Below the pieces are notes generated by a model. That model saw only the letters and a list, made by a program, of their open reading frames with translations, did not search any database and was not told the DNA's origin. The position numbers and the translations under genes are program-made. This document shows positions 17,995 to 27,067 of a stretch of DNA of 64,000 nucleotides, piece after piece; the stretch's first letter is position 1; every line of letters starts with the position of its first letter. Source of the DNA: Calothrix sp. PCC 7103 (GTDB lineage Bacteria > Cyanobacteriota > Cyanobacteriia > Cyanobacteriales > Nostocaceae). Location of the stretch: contig NZ_KB217478.1 of assembly GCF_000331305.1 (NCBI RefSeq), positions 862,904-926,903 on the forward strand, in the 5' to 3' direction.

Positions 17995-18543
17995 ATGTCC
18001 CGTTCTCTTGCACCAGCCGTTCTATTAGTGGACGGCTACAATATAATAGGCGCCTGGTCTTGCCTAAAAAAGACTCGTGATACAGCTGGTCTTGAGGCAG
18101 CACGTGGTGAATTAGTAGAATCTATGACTAATTACAGTGCTTTTAAAGGCTATCAAACTCAAATCGTTTTCGATGCTCAGTATCAAAATACTTGCAGCAA
18201 TCGAGAGGTAATAACAGAGCTTTTATCTGTTCATTACACTGAGTTTAATCAAACAGCAGATACTTATATAGAAAAAAGTTGTGCATCTTACCGTCATCAC
18301 ATTGCCCAGTCTTTAATATCGCGTGTCATTGTCGCTACATCAGACCGCGCACAGCAATTGATGATACAAGGTTACGGTGCCGAGTGGATGTCCGCTTTAC
18401 AACTTTGTCACGATGTTCAAACAAACGTTTGTCGTGCCCGTCAAAAGTATAATCCACGTAAAAAATCTAACGGTAGATTTTTAGCTAATTCCATCGATGA
18501 TAAAGCACGTCAGCGTTTAGCTGAGTTGCGTATGTTACCTTGA
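17995..18543 (+). CDS. NYN domain protein (YacP-like, putative RNase)
   Basis: The 182-aa protein begins with 'AVLLVDGYNIIGAW', the Asp-x-x-Asn motif of NYN/PIN-like nucleases. It continues with 'IVFDAQ' and 'RVIVATSDRAQQ', which carry the further acidic and polar metal-site positions of the YacP (DUF901) family. B. subtilis YacP (Rae1) is a ribosome-associated endoribonuclease, so an RNA-cleaving role is likely but inferred. The C-terminus is basic ('RARQKYNPRKKSNGR'). It stands alone upstream of tRNA-Asn. Confidence 0.85.
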   Translation: MSRSLAPAVLLVDGYNIIGAWSCLKKTRDTAGLEAARGELVESMTNYSAFKGYQTQIVFDAQYQNTCSNREVITELLSVHYTEFNQTADTYIEKSCASYRHHIAQSLISRVIVATSDRAQQLMIQGYGAEWMSALQLCHDVQTNVCRARQKYNPRKKSNGRFLANSIDDKARQRLAELRMLP

Positions 18544-18788
18544 TTCCTTGACCAGCATTCAACAATATGAACTTAACCGATAACCACGGTTGCGTGACTC
18601 TCTAATATTACTATTAGGGAGTCACTGCTTTTAGATAATTATATAGTCAATTAACACTCATTATTACAACGTCTGAAATGCTATACCTGTAAGGCTTTCA
18701 ATAAAAAACAGGAAAAAGCAAAAAAAAATTTCAAAAACACTTGCCATTTTTAAACTTTACCTCTACTATTATTAATTGTGCGCCACAT
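18544..18788. other. Spacer with an AGTGACTC hairpin
   Basis: GCGTGACTCTCTAATATTACTATTAGGGAGTCACTG (18590-18626) contains GTGACTCTCTAA with its inverse TTAGGGAGTCAC. It forms a hairpin about 50 bp after the NYN gene and is a plausible terminator. Otherwise the spacer is AT-rich and leads into the tRNA. Confidence 0.45.
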
Positions 18789-18860
18789 TCCTCAGTAGCT
18801 CAGTGGTAGAGCGGTCGGCTGTTAACCGATTGGTCGCAGGTTCGAATCCTGCCTGGGGAG
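18789..18860 (+). tRNA. tRNA-Asn (anticodon GUU)
   Basis: The 72-nt cloverleaf has acceptor arms TCCTCAG / CTGGGGA (7 pairs including one G-U), a D-arm GCTC-AGTGGTAGA-GC, an anticodon stem GTCGG / CCGAT with loop CTGTTAA (anticodon GTT), and a T-arm GCAGG-TTCGAAT-CCTGC. The discriminator base is G and CCA is not encoded. Confidence 0.97.
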
Positions 18861-18905
18861 TATTAAAAATACCAAATAATTATAGAAGGGGTTGAGGTTT
18901 GTAAG

Positions 18906-20096
18906 ATGATAAATTTTAAGCCTCACGCTTCTTATTTTCAAAGGTACTGGTTACTTGATAGAAATGTAAACTTTTTAAATCATGCTTCATTCGGCGCCTG
19001 TCCGCGACCCGTTTTAGAGGTACAGGCAAAGTTACGTTCGCAGTTAGAAAATGAACCATTAAGATTTTTTGGTAGAGAATGGGAACCATTATTAGATAAT
19101 TCGAGAAATAAGCTTGCTTGTTTTTTAGGTGTAGAATCACAAGATTTAGTATTTGTACCGAATGCGACGACAGGAGTTAACGCTGTACTGCGTTCGCTAA
19201 AGTTTTCACCCAATGATGAGTTGTTGACTACAAGCCATGAGTATAACGCTTGTAGGAATGCGCTTGATTTTGTGGCAGGTTGTGCGGGTGCAAAGGTGAT
19301 AGTAGCAGATGTTCCTTTTCCTATTGAGTCATCAGAGCAAGTTATTAAAGCAGTTATAGAAAAAGTTTCACCAAAAACGCGGTTAGCACTTTTAGACCAC
19401 GTAACAAGTCAAACTGGGTTAATATTTCCAATTCAGCAATTAGTCAAAGAATTACAAGCGCGCGGTGTTGATGTACTAGTAGATGGCGCACATGCACCCG
19501 GAATGTTGTCTTTAAACTTGAGTGAAATAGGCGCCACTTACTATACAGGAAATTGTCATAAATGGTTGTGCGCTCCAAAGGGTGCTGCGTTTTTGTACGT
19601 TAAGCGTACAAAACAGCCACAGATACGTCCTTTAACAATAAGTCACGGCGCCAATTCTAAGCTTACGCATAAAAGTCTGTATCAATTAGAATTTGACTGG
19701 ATGGGTACTGACGACCCAACGGCTTACATGTGTGTAGGTGAAGCTATAGAATTTATGGGTTCGCTTTTAGATGGTGGTTGGAATGAATTAATGCAACGCA
19801 ACCACGATTTAGTAATGCAGGGAAGACAAATAATTTGTGAAATGCTAAATATGATGCCACCCTGTCCAGAAGAAATGATTGGCTCAATGTCAACTTTAAC
19901 CGTTCCTAAGATACTAGAGAAACATACTTATACATTACTTCACGATGAATTATTTGATAAGTATGGAATTGAAGTACAAGTAGTTCCGTGGCAGGAAGAA
20001 TCAAAGTTATTAATCAGAATTTCAGCACAGATTTACAATTCAATCGAACAGTATAATAGCTTAGGTGAAGCGCTACAAGAAATTATTAAAAGTTAA
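18906..20096 (+). CDS. Aminotransferase class V-fold PLP-dependent enzyme (isopenicillin N epimerase-like)
   Basis: The 396-aa protein has the class V fold-type I pattern: the PLP-phosphate region 'VPNATTGVNAVLRSL' (84-98), Asp of 'VDGAHAPG' (192-199) and the Schiff-base lysine in 'GNCHKWLCAPKG' (K219). It most resembles the isopenicillin N epimerase/cysteine desulfurase-like group annotated in many cyanobacteria. The substrate is unknown, since this group includes epimerases, desulfurases and hercynylcysteine sulfoxide lyases. No 'RxGxHC' desulfurase loop is evident. It lies 45 bp after tRNA-Asn and is monocistronic. Confidence 0.85.
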   Translation: MINFKPHASYFQRYWLLDRNVNFLNHASFGACPRPVLEVQAKLRSQLENEPLRFFGREWEPLLDNSRNKLACFLGVESQDLVFVPNATTGVNAVLRSLKFSPNDELLTTSHEYNACRNALDFVAGCAGAKVIVADVPFPIESSEQVIKAVIEKVSPKTRLALLDHVTSQTGLIFPIQQLVKELQARGVDVLVDGAHAPGMLSLNLSEIGATYYTGNCHKWLCAPKGAAFLYVKRTKQPQIRPLTISHGANSKLTHKSLYQLEFDWMGTDDPTAYMCVGEAIEFMGSLLDGGWNELMQRNHDLVMQGRQIICEMLNMMPPCPEEMIGSMSTLTVPKILEKHTYTLLHDELFDKYGIEVQVVPWQEESKLLIRISAQIYNSIEQYNSLGEALQEIIKS

Positions 20097-20112
20097 TATA
20101 TTCTTTTTGTAG

Positions 20113-20178
20113 ATGGTGCGTAACAGCTTTTTGTTTCTGCGTTTACTAGGGAATTGTTTAAGCTGTTACACACTCTAC
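20113..20178. repeat. GGTGCGTAACAGCTT hairpin repeat (relative of the 16671/17793 unit)
   Basis: GGTGCGTAACAGCTT and AAGCTGTTACACACT pair across about 30 nt, shortly after the aminotransferase gene. The GGTGCGT.A start matches the repeats at 16671 and 17793, and the position suits a terminator. Confidence 0.55.
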
Positions 20179-20389
20179 GTCATATAAAATAAAAGTGGTT
20201 TTAATTTATATCTTTTGATAGATTTGTAAGCAATACGAATCATGCCGTAGGTAGATTAAAAATAATCATGCTGGAGACGTATTGCAAATATGTAGTAATT
20301 TTATCAAAATCAACTTAACAAATTAAATAATTTCTAAATTTGAATGAACGCAATCTGTTTATTCTTCTGGAAAAGAAGCAATATTTTTT

Positions 20390-21619
20390 ATGGAAAGTAA
20401 GCTTTTACAAGTAGTTGCTGACTTTCCAGCGGCAAAACCCAACCACGTTTTACCTACATTTTCACCTGTATTAGTTCAAAAGGCGCCTTTGTCCAGTTGC
20501 GAAATTGGTGTAATTGTCCCGGTTCGCAACGAAGCTCAAACTTTGGTACATACGCTAAATGCTTTGCTGCATCAATTTGACCTGGAAGGGCAACGTTTAA
20601 ACACCAAACGCTACGAGGTTATAGTACTCTTAAATAATTGCAGCGATAACTCAGCAGATATTGCAAGGAGTTTTGCCGAACAACATCAGGAATTAGAATT
20701 GCATCTTGTAGAAATCACTCTTCCTCCAGAGCAAGCTTATATTGGCAAAGTGCGCCAGATTTTGATGGATGAAGCATATCGTCGTTTAAGCATTATTGGG
20801 CGCAAGCGAGGAGTTATAGCTTCAACGGATGGAGATTCACAAGTCAGTCCTACTTGGATTGCTGCTAACCTTTATGAAATATCTTGCGGCGCCGACGCAG
20901 TAGGAGGAAGAATAATCACAAGTTCTTATGGTCGTAGGAAGCTAGACCCTTATGCAAAAGCTTGTTTTTTACGTGAGGTCGGTTATCGGTATTTAATTGC
21001 AGAATTAGAAAGTTATCTTGACCCTGACCCCTTTGACCCTTTTCCCAGGCATTATCAACACTACGGTGCTTCCTTGGCTGTCACTGCAGAAATGTATGCG
21101 TTTGCTGGTGGTTTACCAGCTGTACGAACTCCTGAAGATGTGGCTTTTTACCATGCTTTAGTACGAGAGAACGCGCGATTTCGCCACAGTCCATTAGTGC
21201 GAGTGACAACTTCAGCTAGACAGACTGGACGTACAAATAACGGTTTGGCTAATCAATTAAATGAGTGGACAAAAATGGGAAGGCAAAATCAAGTGTTTCT
21301 TGTTGAGTCTTTTCAAGCTATTGAGACACGTTTACGCGCACGTCACCAACTCCGAAAAATATGGAAAGGTGTTCTAAATGGTTATCAGGTGACTTCAAAT
21401 CAGGTGGCGCTTATTTCAGATACTTTGGGAATTAATACTCAATGGCTGCTACAGGAATTAACGCAACCAAATACGTTTGGACATTTGTTTGAACAAGTAG
21501 AACAGCGTATGTCCGATGAGGGAGTTTGGAATGTGCGGTTTGCACATGTAGACATTCAGGAAGCGATTATAGACTTGCGGGGGTGTGTAGAGAAATTGAG
21601 AACCCAACCTCACCCCTAA
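20390..21619 (+). CDS. Family 2 glycosyltransferase
   Basis: The 409-aa protein has the GT-A fold start 'IGVIVPVRNEAQTLVHTLNA' (about 40-60). A DxD-like metal motif sits in 'STDGDSQVSP' (about 144-153), followed by 'EISCGADAVGGRI' and an acceptor-region 'PAVRTPEDVAFYHAL'. There is no transmembrane helix, so a soluble or peripheral enzyme acting on a nucleotide-sugar donor is expected. The acceptor is unknown. The C-terminal 120 residues are helical. It has no obvious operon partner; a CCCCTCCT/AGGAGGGG hairpin follows the stop. Confidence 0.82.
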   Translation: MESKLLQVVADFPAAKPNHVLPTFSPVLVQKAPLSSCEIGVIVPVRNEAQTLVHTLNALLHQFDLEGQRLNTKRYEVIVLLNNCSDNSADIARSFAEQHQELELHLVEITLPPEQAYIGKVRQILMDEAYRRLSIIGRKRGVIASTDGDSQVSPTWIAANLYEISCGADAVGGRIITSSYGRRKLDPYAKACFLREVGYRYLIAELESYLDPDPFDPFPRHYQHYGASLAVTAEMYAFAGGLPAVRTPEDVAFYHALVRENARFRHSPLVRVTTSARQTGRTNNGLANQLNEWTKMGRQNQVFLVESFQAIETRLRARHQLRKIWKGVLNGYQVTSNQVALISDTLGINTQWLLQELTQPNTFGHLFEQVEQRMSDEGVWNVRFAHVDIQEAIIDLRGCVEKLRTQPHP

Positions 21620-21624
21620 CCCCT

Positions 21625-21643
21625 CCCCTCCTCGAAGGAGGGG
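21625..21643. repeat. CCCCTCCT-CGA-AGGAGGGG hairpin
   Basis: A perfect 8-bp stem with a 3-nt loop lies just after the glycosyltransferase stop and is flanked by further CCCCT runs. This C-rich hairpin is a common cyanobacterial repeat and a possible terminator, though no T-run follows on the plus strand. Confidence 0.55.
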
Positions 21644-21757
21644 AAAAAATATATAATTTAACGGTAATTGTTTTAATTCTCAGCTTTGACATTATTCCAT
21701 TAAAAGGTAGTGAGCGTACTTCTGCTTTCTCTTCACTGCAAGCTCATTATATAATCC

Positions 21758-21811
21758 CTTAACCTTTTGTTATTTAGCTTTTAATATTACCGAGATAAGT
21801 TTGAGTATGCT
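21758..21811 (+). promoter_or_regulatory. Candidate Pho box and -10 upstream of the 5'-nucleotidase gene
   Basis: Three 8-bp units at exact 11-bp spacing, CTTAACCT-TTT-GTTATTTA-GCT-TTTAATAT, match the cyanobacterial Pho-box pattern (CTTAACCT-like octamers with 3-bp gaps). A -10-like TATGCT begins at 21806, 18 bp after the box, as expected for a PhoB/SphR-activated promoter. The start codon is 151 bp further on. Confidence 0.6.
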
Positions 21812-21961
21812 GAACCTATGTTAGTAGCAATAATATGTGTTGTATAGATATTTACACTGAGTAAAAAATTGTATGATTCATATTCTTGTCATCAGCGGTT
21901 AAATATAAACTTTCTGACTTGTTCTAGCTGATACAACTATTTTGTCACATATACAACAATA

Positions 21962-24900
21962 ATGGCTACTCAAATTCAACTTAACCGTGCTGGTACTGTT
22001 CAATTAGGCGGCGCCGAGATTTCTGACTTTGACCCGAAATCTAAACGCTTGTTCGTAACTGGAGAACTTGGAGGAAAACCAGTTCTTCAGGTAGTTGATG
22101 TTACTGACCCCACAAAACCCACTAAAACTAACGATATTGACCTCTCCAGTTTGGGTGCAGGGATTCAGAGTGTAGCAGTCAGAAAAGGAACAGGAACTGC
22201 AAACAGTATTGTTGCTGTGGCAATTTCTGCTACACCCGCTACAAGTCCTGGTAAAATTGCTTTTTATGATGCTTCTACTTTAGCCAAACTTTCTGAAGTA
22301 ACAGTAGGTGCCTTGCCTGACATGATCACCTTTACTCCAGATGGTACTAAACTACTAGTTGCTAACGAGGGTGAGCCAAGTGAAGATTATACAATTGACC
22401 CAGAAGGTTCTATTAGTATTGTCGATGTTTCTGGAGATATCACAACTTTAGATAATACTAAAGTCAGCACTGCTGGTTTCGCTGCATTTAATGCTCAAGC
22501 GACTGATCTAAGAACTCAAGGTGTTAGACTTTTTGGGAAGCTAGCTAATGGTACTAACTCTACAGTCGCTCAAGATTTAGAACCAGAATATATAGCAGTT
22601 TCTGGTGATGGTAAAACTGCTTTTGTGACTCTGCAAGAAAATAATGCTGTAGCAGTTCTCGATATTGCGACCTCAACGATTACAAGTATTTTACCTCTTG
22701 GTTATAAAGACCACAGCAAGGCTGGAAATGCACTTGATGCTAGCGACCGAGATGTGAACGGTACAAGTGCTACTGGCGGTAGAATAAATATTCAAAATTG
22801 GCCTGTGTTTGGTATGTACCAACCAGATGCAATTTCATCTTTCCAGACTGGTGGCAAAACTTATTATATTACTGCCAACGAAGGTGATTCCCGCGTCCGT
22901 CCAACAAGCGCTACTGCCGTACCTGGTAGGGCAGAAGGCAGTATTTTCAACGAAGAAACACGTGTTGCCAGTCTTACCCTTGATGTTACAGCTTTCCCCA
23001 ATCGTACCGACCTTATAAGACCAGAAAATCTTGGTCGCTTAACAGTCACCAATACTCTTGGAGATACTGATGGGGATGGAGATTTTGATCAGCTTTATGC
23101 TTATGGTGCCCGTTCATTCTCTATTTGGGATGAACAAGGTAAATTAGTTTTTGATAGTGGCAACCAAATTGAAAAGTTTCTAGAGACAGCAACACCTTCA
23201 CTTTTCAATGCTGATAGTGGAAACCCCGCTTTACTTGACACTCGTTCTGATAATAAAGGACCAGAACCAGAAGCCGCAACTGTGGGTGTAATTAACGGAA
23301 AGCCCTACGGATTCATTGGTTTAGAGCGTGCGGGTGGTGGTGTAATGGTTTATGACCTAAGCAACCCAACTGCTCCTACATTGGTGCAGTACATCAGAAC
23401 TGATAGTGATATTAGTCCCGAAGGTTTGAAATTTATTCCTGCGGCTGATAGTCCTAACGGGAAGCCGATGTTGGCAGTTGCGAATGAGTTAAGCAATACA
23501 GCAACTCTTTATGAAATCAGTGAAGTTAACACTAATACCTCTTTCCAACTACAAATTCTCCACGCTTCTGACTTTGAAGCAGGCATTCCAGCATTAGATG
23601 ATGCTGTCCGCTTTAGTGCAGTTCTCAACCGTCTTAGAAATGACCCTAGCCTACCAGGTAATGTTACCGCTAACACATTAACATTATCCTCTGGTGACAA
23701 CTACATTCCAGGTGCTTTCCTAAATGCTTCTAGTGATGCCAGTTTAAATAACGTGGGTGGTTTGCCTCCAGGCACATCAGTTATTGGACGAGGTGACATT
23801 GGTATTCTTAACGCTCTTGGTATTCAAGCTTCTGCTTTAGGGAACCACGAGTTTGATTTGGGTGTAAGGCAAGTTCGCGATATTATTCGTACTGGTGGTG
23901 GTAATCCAGGTACAAATTTCCCCTACCTTAGCACTAACTTAAACTTCCAACCAGAAATTACTGCTGGAAACCTAGCTACTAGCGACCTAGCGACTAATCA
24001 AACTACTGCTGAAGCAAGCACAATTAAGGGTAAACTTGCTAAAAGCACCATCATAACTTTACCTGGTAATGATGGATTTTTAGGAACTGCTGATGACCAA
24101 AAGATTGGTATTGTTGGCGCCACTACACCGACTCTGCCAAACATATCATCTAGTGGCAGCACTATCGTTACACCCACCAACCCCACTGACTTTGCCGCAC
24201 TAGCAGCAGAGATTCAATCTACTGTAAATACTGTTAAAGCTCAAGGCATTAACAAAATTATACTGCTGTCCCACATGCAGCAGTTGAACATTGAGCGAGA
24301 TGAGTTGGCGCCTCGATTAAAAGATGTGGATATCATAATTGCTGGTGGTTCTCACACTTTGCTCTCAGATGCTAACGACACTCTGCGAGCAGGTGATACT
24401 ACTAGAGGAAGTTATCCAGTTATCAAAAATGATGCTGATGGTAGACCAACTTTAGTTGTCAATACCGATGCCAATTACAAATATGTTGGTCGTTTGGTCG
24501 CCGAATTTGATAACAATGGTGTGATTGATGTTTCCAAACTCGACAACAAAATCAACGGCGCCTACGCTACAGACGAAGCAGGAGTTGATAGGGTTTATGG
24601 CAGTGATGTTAATCCTAGAGATAGAGCAGACTCCAGAGTCGTAGCAATTACCAATGGTTTACGGAATGTAATTTCTGGTAAAGATAACCTAATTACAGGT
24701 AAGTCTACTGTGTTCCTCAACGGTTCTCGTGAGGATGTTCGTACTAGAGAAACAAACTTCGGAAACTTGACAGCAGATGCTAACTTATGGCAAGCGCGTC
24801 AAATTGACCCAACCGTACTAATTTCCTTGAAGAACGGCGGCGGTATTCGGGATAACATTGGTGTGATTGAAGCTGCGCCTGGAGCAGTGGATGCTAATAA

Positions 24901-26641
24901 TGTTAGGAGACTGCCGACCCAACCCAACCCCTTAGCACCAAATAAGCAAACCGGAGATGTTTCTCAACTAGATAATGAGAACGCGCTGCGATTTAACAAT
25001 GCTCTAAGTTTAGTGACTGTCACAGCACAGCAATTAAAGCAAATACTCGAAAATGGTGTAGCTGGTACTCGTGCAGGTGCCACACCCGGTCAATTCCCAC
25101 AAGTGGCTGGTTTGAACTTTAGCTTTGACCCTACCAAAACAGCAATCGCCTTCAACACTGTAACTGGCGATGTTACTACACAAGGTGAACGTGTTCGTAG
25201 TCTTAGTGTCTTAAATGCTGATGGTTCTCCCCGTGATCTAGTAGTACAAGACGGAAGGGTAATTGGCGACCCCAACCGCACTTTCCGCATGGTAACGTTA
25301 AACTTCTTAGCAGGCACAACTTTACCAACCGCAACTAATGGTTTGGGTGGTGATAGCTATCCTTTCCCCAAATTTATTAGAGATAATCCTACCTTAGCTA
25401 ACCGGGTAGATTTACTGGGTGAAACTGGGGATTTAACAACAGGTGATGTTAACCGTAATGGCAGAATTGATACAGCGGCTTCCATCGCTGCAGGTTCCTT
25501 TACCTTTGCTGGTGCGGGTACAGAACAAGATGCCTTCGCTGAGTACATGAGAGCTGTGTATGGTACTACACCTTACAGCATTCCTGACTTAGGTTTCCGA
25601 CCTGATGCTCCCCGAATCACCAATCTTACAGGAGCAACTACAACTCGCAATGCTGATAATAGCTTGACATTAAGTGGTAATACTAATTTGCGTATTACTG
25701 TTACAGGCATCAACAGCACAAGGGTAAACGAAATTGGTGTGTTTGCAGTAGATGACGACCAAAACCGTATCAACGGCATTGCACCAGGAGCAGCAGGTTA
25801 TACACAGGCAGCACTGAGTCGAGCAAGGGTACTGTTCTCAGCACTTGCCAACAATCCCCAAGGCTACAATCCTACACAACTTTCTCGTACCTTAAGCGGA
25901 TTAAGTAACGGTTCTCGCCTCTCATTCTATTTAGTACAAAATGGTACTACTGATAGTGTACTAGCTGGGCAAAATTCTAACGTTTTATTTGGCTCAACTG
26001 GTGTACAAGGTTCTACTTTAGGCGCCAACAGCTATCAGCTATCTTTCCGCGATGATCAAGCTAACTCAGTATTCAATAACTTGGTTGTGAAGGTAGAAAA
26101 TACTTCTGAAACGACACCTCTGGGTACTGCTTTACAAGGTCAGCAACAAAGAGAACTAATCGATTTGCGCGGAATTAGCGGTCAAGTGAAAGCAAACTTT
26201 ACAGTCAACCGTGAAGCAGCATTCAACAACGTTGTTGGTTTTTATAAAGTCGCTGACGAAAATGGTGGTATTGATATCAACGGTGACGGTAAAGCAGATA
26301 TTACTGCTGGACAAGCTGGTTATGCCCAAGCTGCAATGAACGCGCGTCTCACCGATATTCGCTTGGAGGTAGCTAACCAAGGTATAGGCACGATTAATGA
26401 TAAGTTGATCAATGGTGGTAGCATTTATGCTCCATTCTTGCTTACCGATGGTAGAACTATCGAGCAAGTAATAGCTGGACAAACTGAACAAGCTTACTTT
26501 GCATTTGGCGCCGCTAACCCTGATAAAGTTGACCATATTCGTTTGTTGGGTGATAACACCTTCGGCTTTGAAGATTTACGTGGTGGTGGCGACTTTGACT
26601 TTAACGATGTTATTATCAAGGCGAATTTTAGTATTGCATAA
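21962..26641 (+). CDS. Giant exoenzyme 1: choice-of-anchor I + 5'-nucleotidase + two DUF4114 domains
   Basis: The 1559-aa protein has no N-terminal signal peptide. Residues about 1-510 form a choice-of-anchor I beta-propeller-like domain ('SDNKGPEPEAATVG', 'DGDGDFDQLYAYGARSFSIW'). Residues about 520-1200 form a 5'-nucleotidase: 'LQILHASDFEAG' (526), 'SSGDNYIPGA' (576), 'LGNHEFDLG' (626), 'LLSHMQQ' (769), 'IIAGGSHTLL' (791) and the substrate domain with 'NFGNLTADANLW' (930). The first metal motif, usually D-x-H, reads D-x-E. Two DUF4114 modules (about 1213-1380 and 1385-1559) end in 'GGGDFDFNDVIIKANFSIA'. The domain set indicates hydrolysis of extracellular nucleotides to release phosphate. 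Secretion by the type I system at 48.6-53.2 kb is inferred from the lack of a signal peptide, the shared C-terminal modules and the linked transporter. Confidence 0.88.
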   Translation: MATQIQLNRAGTVQLGGAEISDFDPKSKRLFVTGELGGKPVLQVVDVTDPTKPTKTNDIDLSSLGAGIQSVAVRKGTGTANSIVAVAISATPATSPGKIAFYDASTLAKLSEVTVGALPDMITFTPDGTKLLVANEGEPSEDYTIDPEGSISIVDVSGDITTLDNTKVSTAGFAAFNAQATDLRTQGVRLFGKLANGTNSTVAQDLEPEYIAVSGDGKTAFVTLQENNAVAVLDIATSTITSILPLGYKDHSKAGNALDASDRDVNGTSATGGRINIQNWPVFGMYQPDAISSFQTGGKTYYITANEGDSRVRPTSATAVPGRAEGSIFNEETRVASLTLDVTAFPNRTDLIRPENLGRLTVTNTLGDTDGDGDFDQLYAYGARSFSIWDEQGKLVFDSGNQIEKFLETATPSLFNADSGNPALLDTRSDNKGPEPEAATVGVINGKPYGFIGLERAGGGVMVYDLSNPTAPTLVQYIRTDSDISPEGLKFIPAADSPNGKPMLAVANELSNTATLYEISEVNTNTSFQLQILHASDFEAGIPALDDAVRFSAVLNRLRNDPSLPGNVTANTLTLSSGDNYIPGAFLNASSDASLNNVGGLPPGTSVIGRGDIGILNALGIQASALGNHEFDLGVRQVRDIIRTGGGNPGTNFPYLSTNLNFQPEITAGNLATSDLATNQTTAEASTIKGKLAKSTIITLPGNDGFLGTADDQKIGIVGATTPTLPNISSSGSTIVTPTNPTDFAALAAEIQSTVNTVKAQGINKIILLSHMQQLNIERDELAPRLKDVDIIIAGGSHTLLSDANDTLRAGDTTRGSYPVIKNDADGRPTLVVNTDANYKYVGRLVAEFDNNGVIDVSKLDNKINGAYATDEAGVDRVYGSDVNPRDRADSRVVAITNGLRNVISGKDNLITGKSTVFLNGSREDVRTRETNFGNLTADANLWQARQIDPTVLISLKNGGGIRDNIGVIEAAPGAVDANNVRRLPTQPNPLAPNKQTGDVSQLDNENALRFNNALSLVTVTAQQLKQILENGVAGTRAGATPGQFPQVAGLNFSFDPTKTAIAFNTVTGDVTTQGERVRSLSVLNADGSPRDLVVQDGRVIGDPNRTFRMVTLNFLAGTTLPTATNGLGGDSYPFPKFIRDNPTLANRVDLLGETGDLTTGDVNRNGRIDTAASIAAGSFTFAGAGTEQDAFAEYMRAVYGTTPYSIPDLGFRPDAPRITNLTGATTTRNADNSLTLSGNTNLRITVTGINSTRVNEIGVFAVDDDQNRINGIAPGAAGYTQAALSRARVLFSALANNPQGYNPTQLSRTLSGLSNGSRLSFYLVQNGTTDSVLAGQNSNVLFGSTGVQGSTLGANSYQLSFRDDQANSVFNNLVVKVENTSETTPLGTALQGQQQRELIDLRGISGQVKANFTVNREAAFNNVVGFYKVADENGGIDINGDGKADITAGQAGYAQAAMNARLTDIRLEVANQGIGTINDKLINGGSIYAPFLLTDGRTIEQVIAGQTEQAYFAFGAANPDKVDHIRLLGDNTFGFEDLRGGGDFDFNDVIIKANFSIA

Positions 26642-26671
26642 GTCAAATTCCCGACTTCTTGAAGAAGTCGC

Positions 26672-26821
26672 CTCACAGATTCTGAGCAACGCGAAATAGC
26701 TCTAGAAATTTTGAAACGAGTAACCAACTCAGATTTTCCGCACTTATCTGATGAGGAACTAGTTTTAAACACTGAAGGACTTTTTTTAAAGTTAGATAAG
26801 CGAGAAGCTAATAATGAATAG
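26672..26821 (+). pseudogene. Toxin-antitoxin antitoxin remnant
   Basis: The open stretch reads LTDSEQREIALEILKRVTNS and continues to 'LSDEELVLNTEGLFLKLDKR' before EANNE and a stop. This resembles the C-terminus of the small antitoxins that precede PemK/MazF toxins in cyanobacteria. The 5' part is missing, with an in-frame stop immediately upstream, so the gene is decayed. It overlaps the toxin fragment by 8 bp. Confidence 0.55.
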
Positions 26822-26933
26822 CCCTGAACGTGCTGAAATCTGGCTTGTTGACTTGGGGTATACGACAAAAGTAAGAGCTTGTTTGATAATAAGCATTCCT
26901 GCTGTTCGGTGCGCCACCAATTCAGGATATTGA
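26814..26933 (+). pseudogene. Truncated PemK/MazF-type toxin
   Basis: Starting at the ATG at 26814, the 39-codon frame reads MNSPERAEIWLVDLGYTTKV then RACLIIS, matching the N-terminal strand pair of PemK/MazF endoribonucleases ('G-E-I-W-x-V-D-x-G ... K-x-R-P-x-L-I-I'). The conserved Pro is replaced by Ala, and the frame stops after 39 residues, far short of the usual about 115. It is a broken toxin gene in the spacer between two giant genes. Confidence 0.6.
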
Positions 26934-27004
26934 GCGTTTACTCTCGACCTCGACCCAACTGGCACCCTATTAAATTTGTCAAATATCAACATTTTTAGAA
27001 TTAA

Positions 27005-27027
27005 AAACCTCCTTTAAAAGGAGGTTT
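27005..27027 (-). terminator. Terminator of giant exoenzyme 2
   Basis: AAACCTCCTTT and AAAGGAGGTTT form an 11-bp stem around one base. On the minus strand it is followed by TTAAT after an extended T-run, 41 bp after the stop of the giant gene. Confidence 0.75.
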
Positions 27028-27067
27028 GTTATTACTTAAAACTTAGAACTGTAAGCTCATTAACTAT

